From assembly GCF_000001735.4 (NCBI RefSeq), contig NC_003074.8, positions 9,672,101 to 9,736,100 on the forward strand: 64,000 nt of DNA. The letters are read 5' to 3'. The notes beneath the pieces are model-generated. The model made no database searches. It was not told where the DNA came from and saw only the letters and a program-made list of their open reading frames with translations. The translations under genes were made by a program, and so were the position numbers. Shown piece after piece: positions 59,000 to 64,000 of this stretch; position 1 is the first letter of the stretch; the number at the start of each line of letters is the position of its first letter. The DNA comes from Arabidopsis thaliana. Its lineage: Eukaryota > Streptophyta > Magnoliopsida > Brassicales > Brassicaceae.

Positions 59000-61900
59000 T
59001 CAGACAATCCCATTAGCTAATTCAAAACCGGCAATGAAATATTTGTTAGCAGCAGTCACCACATCAGCATGCTTCACTTCTTTGCAAGCCTGAATCCCAC
59101 CATTGGCATGGGCTTCAATTAAACGAGCTGCCATGACTCCAGAATATTTTACAGAATCTGCCTGTGGAATATCATTTTCTCTGTGAACCGCAAGAGATTT
59201 CAAACGAAGTTTCTTTTCCCCAGCCATTTTAATAGCAAATCGAAATAGATATGGTAACATTTCAGCAAGGGGCAAAAGCACTTTCTTCAATTTTGTTTCA
59301 CGCCATAATCCTGTATAGCAGTCGAGGACGCTAATGATCCTTGCACTCATATCAACACAAAGCCCTACCCAATGCTGTAAATCAATGAGAAATGGAATGT
59401 AGACCACAGCAGAACCTGTAGGGGTACATTCAAGTAGGTCGTGATCAAACCCATACATTCCCTTATCAGCAGACTTGACGAATTTTGGGTAATGCTTGGA
59501 TAATTCAACCACAAATGTTGAATCAATGAATGAAACGGCTTGGTGCTTTTCAATGATATTATTTGCACACCAGTTAATCCTTATGCTATTAATGAAGATG
59601 TCCATAACCTGTAAATAGAGTAGAACGCATATTAGGTGTTTAAGGCAAACCCTATGTTTATAGAGCACTATGTAATCTTTTTTACCCACATGATATTTAT
59701 CATACCATTTTGGGTACAACGGTCTTGAACTCAACAATCTCACGCAACTCAATGGCGGAAAGTGTTCGACAAGCCCCAAAATCAATGTCCCTAATAACAG
59801 CCATATGCATAAGTTTTAAGTAATATGAGTCAAACAAAATAAAATAGCATAAGGTTGGAATTAATACCCAGACATGCCATATAAGCGATTTATCTTGTTC
59901 TTACGGCTAACATCATGCCCAAAAGTAACAGACCTACCGCTTGTGGAAGAGGCTATTACGGATTCATGTTGGAGCTGTGAGCAACGTAAACGTGATTAGA
60001 AAATCAGATGTTATCTTAATAATCAGGAAATTAGAGTTTGCATAATCCTAAACATTCTGTGTTAAACTTAATGGCATGTAATTTGTTCTAAAACCTTGAT
60101 GTTTGTACGGGCAAAACACTTACAATATGACAAAACTTTTTAAATATTTTTTTGTTATATTAGGTAAAACCCTGAACCATGCTGAAAATACATGATGTAT
60201 CGCAAAATATAACCGTGTGCATATTAAACCAGTGTTTTGTTTTTAAAAACCATGAATAAGTAAACTTGACCTACCACAAAACTACGAAATCCATATTTAA
60301 CAATATCTTAACCATTCATGCACCCAAACTAGACCTAACACAAAACTATGAAATCCATATTTAACACTAGCTAAACGCATTTATGCAACCTTGCCATCAG
60401 GGTCCACAATATCATTTGTTGGGGCTGGCAGGGACGGTTCAGATATCATCGGCATTTGGCTTAAATTGGCCTAAAATAAGAAACAGTTGCATGTAATTAG
60501 TTTGTTAGTGGTAACGAGAGTAAAAAATAATGAATTATATGATCTAACATTATCGGCTGTAGCAGGTGGGTCAGCAAGTCCTTCTCCATCTTTATCTGAA
60601 GCACCGTCATCAACCATTGGCCCGGGGGTTGACTTACATTGGGCAGTCAAATCAGACTCTATCTGCAAGGCAAACAACAGACGTTAGAGCCAATACACGG
60701 AAAAAAAAAAACATAAAAACTATATGAGAAGGTTTGAACTCACTATGCATGGGATGGTGTACTGCAACTCTGGCTGACCTACATTGTATGCAACACCATC
60801 CATGTCAACAAGCACCACATATGGATCAGGGAGGCTGGGCTCAGATTCAAAGAACTCATTGACGTCTGTGGGAGGAGGAAGCAAACACTGAGTATGACTC
60901 GCTGCAGCTGGAATAGGTTTATCAGGGCTAGTTTGGATATCATCAAGGCCCTCTCCACCTATCCCATCACCGGGGGCATCAACCAAGATATTATCTTGAT
61001 GGGATACAGTTTTATCACCAGAAACAGACTTTTCCGCAAACATATCGTCTAATTCTTTAGCCGGCAGAGTGGAAGAGCCAATGTCATGAATCCCATCTCT
61101 AGCTGACTCATCCTCAGTGGTATCAGTCACCACCCCTCCAACTTTGTTGATATTGACAGCTTCAGGGGATACATGTTTATCAGCAGAAACAGACTTTTCA
61201 GCTGAACTGTTGTCTACTGCTGGCGTCAGGATGGTGGCTGCTGTTGGGCCATTGTTGCCTCTCTTCCGTTTCTGTTTGTTATGAAAACAATACTTGAATT
61301 AGGAAGAACTCTCATAAAATACAGAATATTTACAAAACTGTTAAACGTATACCAGAGAACTACGCAATCCAGGCCTAGTCGGTGGGGATAAGCGACCTAT
61401 GGGGGTTGTAGTCTGTGTAGGTTCTGCGTCGTTAATATCATGCATCACTTCACCTAAGACTTGATCAATAAATCCAGAACCACTGTTCTCCTTCGACTGG
61501 GCTACCCTGCCATTATCCAAAACAACAAGGGAGGATCCCTTCTTCCCACCTAATCCCTCACCCACATCTCTTGACTTAGGACCACTGTGACGCTTATTCT
61601 TCCTGCCATGGCTTTCCCTCAACAAGCTGCTCAATCTAGCCTCTGAATCAGCTATAGCCTTCAACATACGCGACTCCATACGCTTGTCTTTCATGTCAAT
61701 GTAATTTTTAATCGAATCTGGTATGTGAACCTGCCCTTTAGTTTTACGGGGTTTAGAAGAGCCAGGCAAGGAAGCATCAGGTTGTATGGTATCCTCATCA
61801 ACACAATCATAAGTGCTACATACATCACTGTTGTCATTCCTTTCATCGGGTAGCGAATCAGGGACAACACCACCTGAAAACATGGACCCCTTGAATATGT

Positions 61901-63441
61901 GCTCCTCTTTTATTAGTTGCAACATGTAGTCAACAGATAGATCTTCTTCGTCCTCGACCCAACCTGACTTGAAAGCGTCACCAGTCGGTGTTCCACTCCA
62001 AATAGAAACGACTTTAATCTGAAAAACAAAGAGTTAGACTTTAGCCACATGATATTATGTTTTATTACATGTACTAAAAGTATTTATACTGTTACTAACA
62101 GTGAAATATAGATTATGTACCCATGTGCTCCTTAAAAACAACATGTTATTTCATCATATAACCAGATGTTGTAATGCATACCGCCATACGTGACTTACTA
62201 AGGTAACAGGGTATGGTTATTAAAAAGAACTGTGATCATATTTAAAACCATGCAGTTTTTGCATAAATCATGATATAAATAATAAATAGTAAATCAGCAC
62301 ATATTAAAAAAAAACTTAACCACATGCTACACATTTACAGCCATGTTATGATTATTCTAAAGAAACTGTGATCAGATTTAAAACCATACAATTTATACAG
62401 AAATCATGATATAAATAACAAATAGTAAATCAACACATATTAAAAACCTAAGCCACATGCTACACGTTTACACAGAATGATATGAATCTATAATTGTATG
62501 TTTTTGATAGGAAAAGAAGAGGTTTTCATGATAAAAACGAGCATATGAAAATTAATTTACGAGAGCAGAGATGCATTGCTCACCTGAGACTGCCGGTCGA
62601 CTTTCCAAACAAGATCCAACTTCAAACTCCATAAGCGCTCAATTTCCGTATCTGTTTCCTCCATTTCTGAGTCACTATCTTCAACGGCTTCAGGGAATTG
62701 CAATTCTCTGATTCGAGGAACACTTTGCAGTAGCAAAAGTTGGAGTGCGTGTGGGAAACCTTGAACGGTGATAGATTTCCGCATAAGTTTATCAGCTCCC
62801 CTTGCAGTAACACTCTTCAACGTCATTAGGAATGACATAGTCCCCCAAGGAAAATTTAGAAACATGTCTAAATTTTCTGCCATGTCCGCATGGACCGGAG
62901 AGATTTTACTTCTACCCGAGGTTGGGCATAAAACGCCATCAATCAAGGCCAGCACAGCGTAACGTAAACGAATTCCTTGATCTTGAACCACTCGCTTCTT
63001 CAGCCTGCCAACAACCCACTCAACAGATACATCACTGCGGTCAAATAGGCTGTACCAATACTTGCCAGGCGCCAATTTTCGTTTCCCTTTCCTCTCTTTC
63101 ATACGAGGCGGTTTGTCGCAGTTCAAACCGGTAACATTTTGAAACTCAGAAATGGAAAACCGAACAGGGGATCCAGAGAAAATTACCCAAATTTCTTGTT
63201 TCTTCCTAACAACAAGCTGCCTCGTTAGCAAAAAGTGAATAAGCTTCCCAGAATACGCGGCGCTTTCGGAGAAATCAAATAATTTCCCAAACTGAGATTC
63301 CCGGAGAATTTTCATGTCCTCCGCATCTAACGCGTTAGCGATGTCATCTATCAAAGACAGTTCACTGTAGGACTGCACTCTCTCACCGTTGGGCTCGGAT
63401 CCAGACCTAAACAATCGACGGGGTAAAGAGTTGTTCATCAT
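59000..63441 (-). CDS. DUF1985-Ulp1 (KAONASHI-like) protein, eight exons, catalytic Cys replaced by Ser
   Basis: MULE-encoded protein joining an N-terminal DUF1985 domain to a C-terminal C48 (Ulp1/SENP) domain. Minus-strand exons: 62584-63441, 61353-62018, 60744-61271, 60549-60662, 60390-60470, 59868-59974, 59706-59790, 59000-59608; 1015 residues, every join in phase. DUF1985 covers about residues 35-240 (KLIHFLLTRQLVV, IWVIFSGSPVRFSISEFQNV). The middle is acidic and charged with a coiled coil (MESRMLKAIADSEARLSSLL) and a KNKRH/KRKR basic signal. The Ulp1 fold shows His892 (LQHWVGLCVDM), Asp909 (ISVLDCYTGLW) and the Gln of IPQADS, but position 969 is Ser (KYSGVMAARL) where the family has the Cys of DCGV. 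SUMO-protease activity is thus unlikely. Related DUF1985 proteins of VANDAL elements (VANC) act as sequence-specific anti-silencing factors. Confidence 0.85.
62214..62473. repeat. Two-copy tandem repeat (136-bp period) in intron 1 of the DUF1985-Ulp1 gene
   Basis: The segment from 62231 (tgtgatcatatttaaaacca) recurs from 62367 with about 85-90% identity. It includes 'aaatcatgatataaata' and ends in ccacatgctacac in both copies. Each unit brings several CATG motifs. Confidence 0.85.
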
Positions 63442-64000
63442 CTACAAGTCGAACCCTTTTCTGCACAAAATAGAAGTTTATAAATCAGAAACAGTATGTA
63501 CCTAAGATTTCAGTTAATCGGAATATAGATTGGAGAAATAAAGAAGTTGATGGCGATCGAGAACGTTGAATAGCTTAAACCGCATATATTTGTGAAATTA
63601 CCTGTAGCCCGATGGAATTGATTGCCTAACTGCGAGATTGAATCTAAAGAAACGATATGTATGAGAAACAATATAGATTTGAAATAGATATTCGGAGAGT
63701 TTGCAGAATCTATGGGTAGAGAACGGAAGACGTTTCCTCTCGGAAAACCAGCAAATGAAGCGGCGCTAGGTTTTTTTTTGGAGCTCCTGATATTTCAAAA
63801 AATTCGATAATAAATCGATTTCTCGAAATTAAAATCTATATCGTTTGCGTCCACATACAGCATTGCTCTTACCAAGGTTTTCAAAATTCAAATTTCTGCA
63901 ATCATACGCCTATACACCTATATGTCCCCTAACCAAGAACACAGTTATAGGGGGTTGCGGGTAATTTCAGATACGTCTCCGACAGACACTATAGACTCAT
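63442..64000. other. 5' region of the DUF1985-Ulp1 gene and right edge of the MULE
   Basis: Leader and promoter of the minus-strand gene. A T-rich run at 63772-63780 and a terminal sequence that reads inward as GAAATTACCCGCAACCCC (63951-63968, minus) suggest the element ends here. The last 30 bp may be host flank. The next host gene is not reached. Confidence 0.5.

Larger units (their letters stand above)
52495..63968. mobile_element. Mutator-like element (VANDAL/KAONASHI type), apparently near-complete
   Basis: About 11.5 kb with its own gene set: a five-exon MuDR/MULE transposase (+), a small ORF (+) and a convergent eight-exon DUF1985-Ulp1 gene (-), plus 5' direct repeats. This gene set is the one known for VANDAL and KAONASHI MULEs of Arabidopsis. 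The main frames are intact, so the element is young or under selection. Boundaries are uncertain. The limits given rest on an 8-bp direct match, agatacgt, at 52487-52494 and 63969-63976 (MULEs make 9-bp duplications; the ninth base does not match). The right end reads inward as GAAATTACCCGCAACCCC, MULE-like. No long terminal inverted repeat is seen, as in non-TIR MULEs. Confidence 0.75.

Noticed and set aside
59608..59785. Extension of the last Ulp1 exon upstream without splicing (MILGLVEHFPP frame)
   Set aside because: The other frame gives DFGACRTLSAIELREI with a clean donor (atg|gtatg) and acceptor, matching the family and keeping phase.
1..64000. CRISPR arrays, operons, ribosome-binding sites, phage features
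   Set aside because: The sequence is plant nuclear DNA with spliced genes; none of these applies and no regular spacer array is present.

Overview
The window is plant nuclear DNA that I recognise as Arabidopsis thaliana chromosome 3, around AT3G26420 to AT3G26520. The order RZ-1a, GDSL esterase, DUF707 protein, two MLP-like genes, RPW8-domain protein, WDR75-like protein, NPH3 protein, PIRL2, PB1 protein and TIP1;2 matches that stretch, and many of the proteins read as I remember them. This identification rests on recognition from memory, not on a search; the accession is unknown. GT-AG introns, TATATAAA boxes and long AT-rich spacers fit.

Layout. 1-1.5 kb: last coding exon of RZ-1a (+). 2.3-3.8 kb: five-exon GDSL esterase (+). 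5.3-7.6 kb: thirteen-exon DUF707 membrane protein (+) with one GC-AG intron. 7.9-8.3 kb: frameshifted GT17 glycosyltransferase fragment (-). 9.5-12.5 kb: tandem MLP/Bet v 1-like pair (-); the intron of the first copy holds a Harbinger-like MITE. 14.0-14.8 kb: RPW8 (CC-R) domain protein without an NLR body (+). 15.2-18.7 kb: fifteen-exon WDR75/Utp17-like ribosome-biogenesis protein (-). 20.1-25.4 kb: full-length Ty1/copia retrotransposon (-) with 508-bp LTRs, a 5-bp target duplication and one in-frame stop. 25.5-31.5 kb: transposon graveyard with two LINE fragments and a decayed copia fragment. 32.0-34.1 kb: NPH3/BTB protein (+). 36.1-37.8 kb: PIRL2 (-). 39.8-40.5 kb: PB1 protein (-). 40.5-50.6 kb: about 10 kb with no gene I can support, containing one striking inverted repeat. 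50.7-51.6 kb: TIP1;2 aquaporin (-).

From about 52.5 kb to the right edge lies what looks like a nearly complete Mutator-like element of the VANDAL/KAONASHI kind. It starts with three direct repeats of about 240 bp. It then carries an intact five-exon transposase (915 codons: MuDR, MULE, SWIM and CCHC domains), a small F-box-associated-like ORF, and a convergent eight-exon gene for a 1015-residue DUF1985-Ulp1 protein. The Ulp1 domain keeps His and Asp but has Ser where the catalytic Cys should be. The introns and spacers of this element are crowded with CATG-centred motifs (consensus near ACATGYTA). Known VANDAL elements encode a protein that recognises short motifs scattered in their own non-coding DNA and relieves silencing; here the DUF1985 protein and the CATG motif are the candidate pair. 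This is the most interesting feature of the window.

The host genes are unrelated single-copy plant genes, apart from the MLP duplication; they do not form a pathway. All exon joins were worked out by hand from reading frame and splice-site consensus; every join kept phase and ended at a natural stop.
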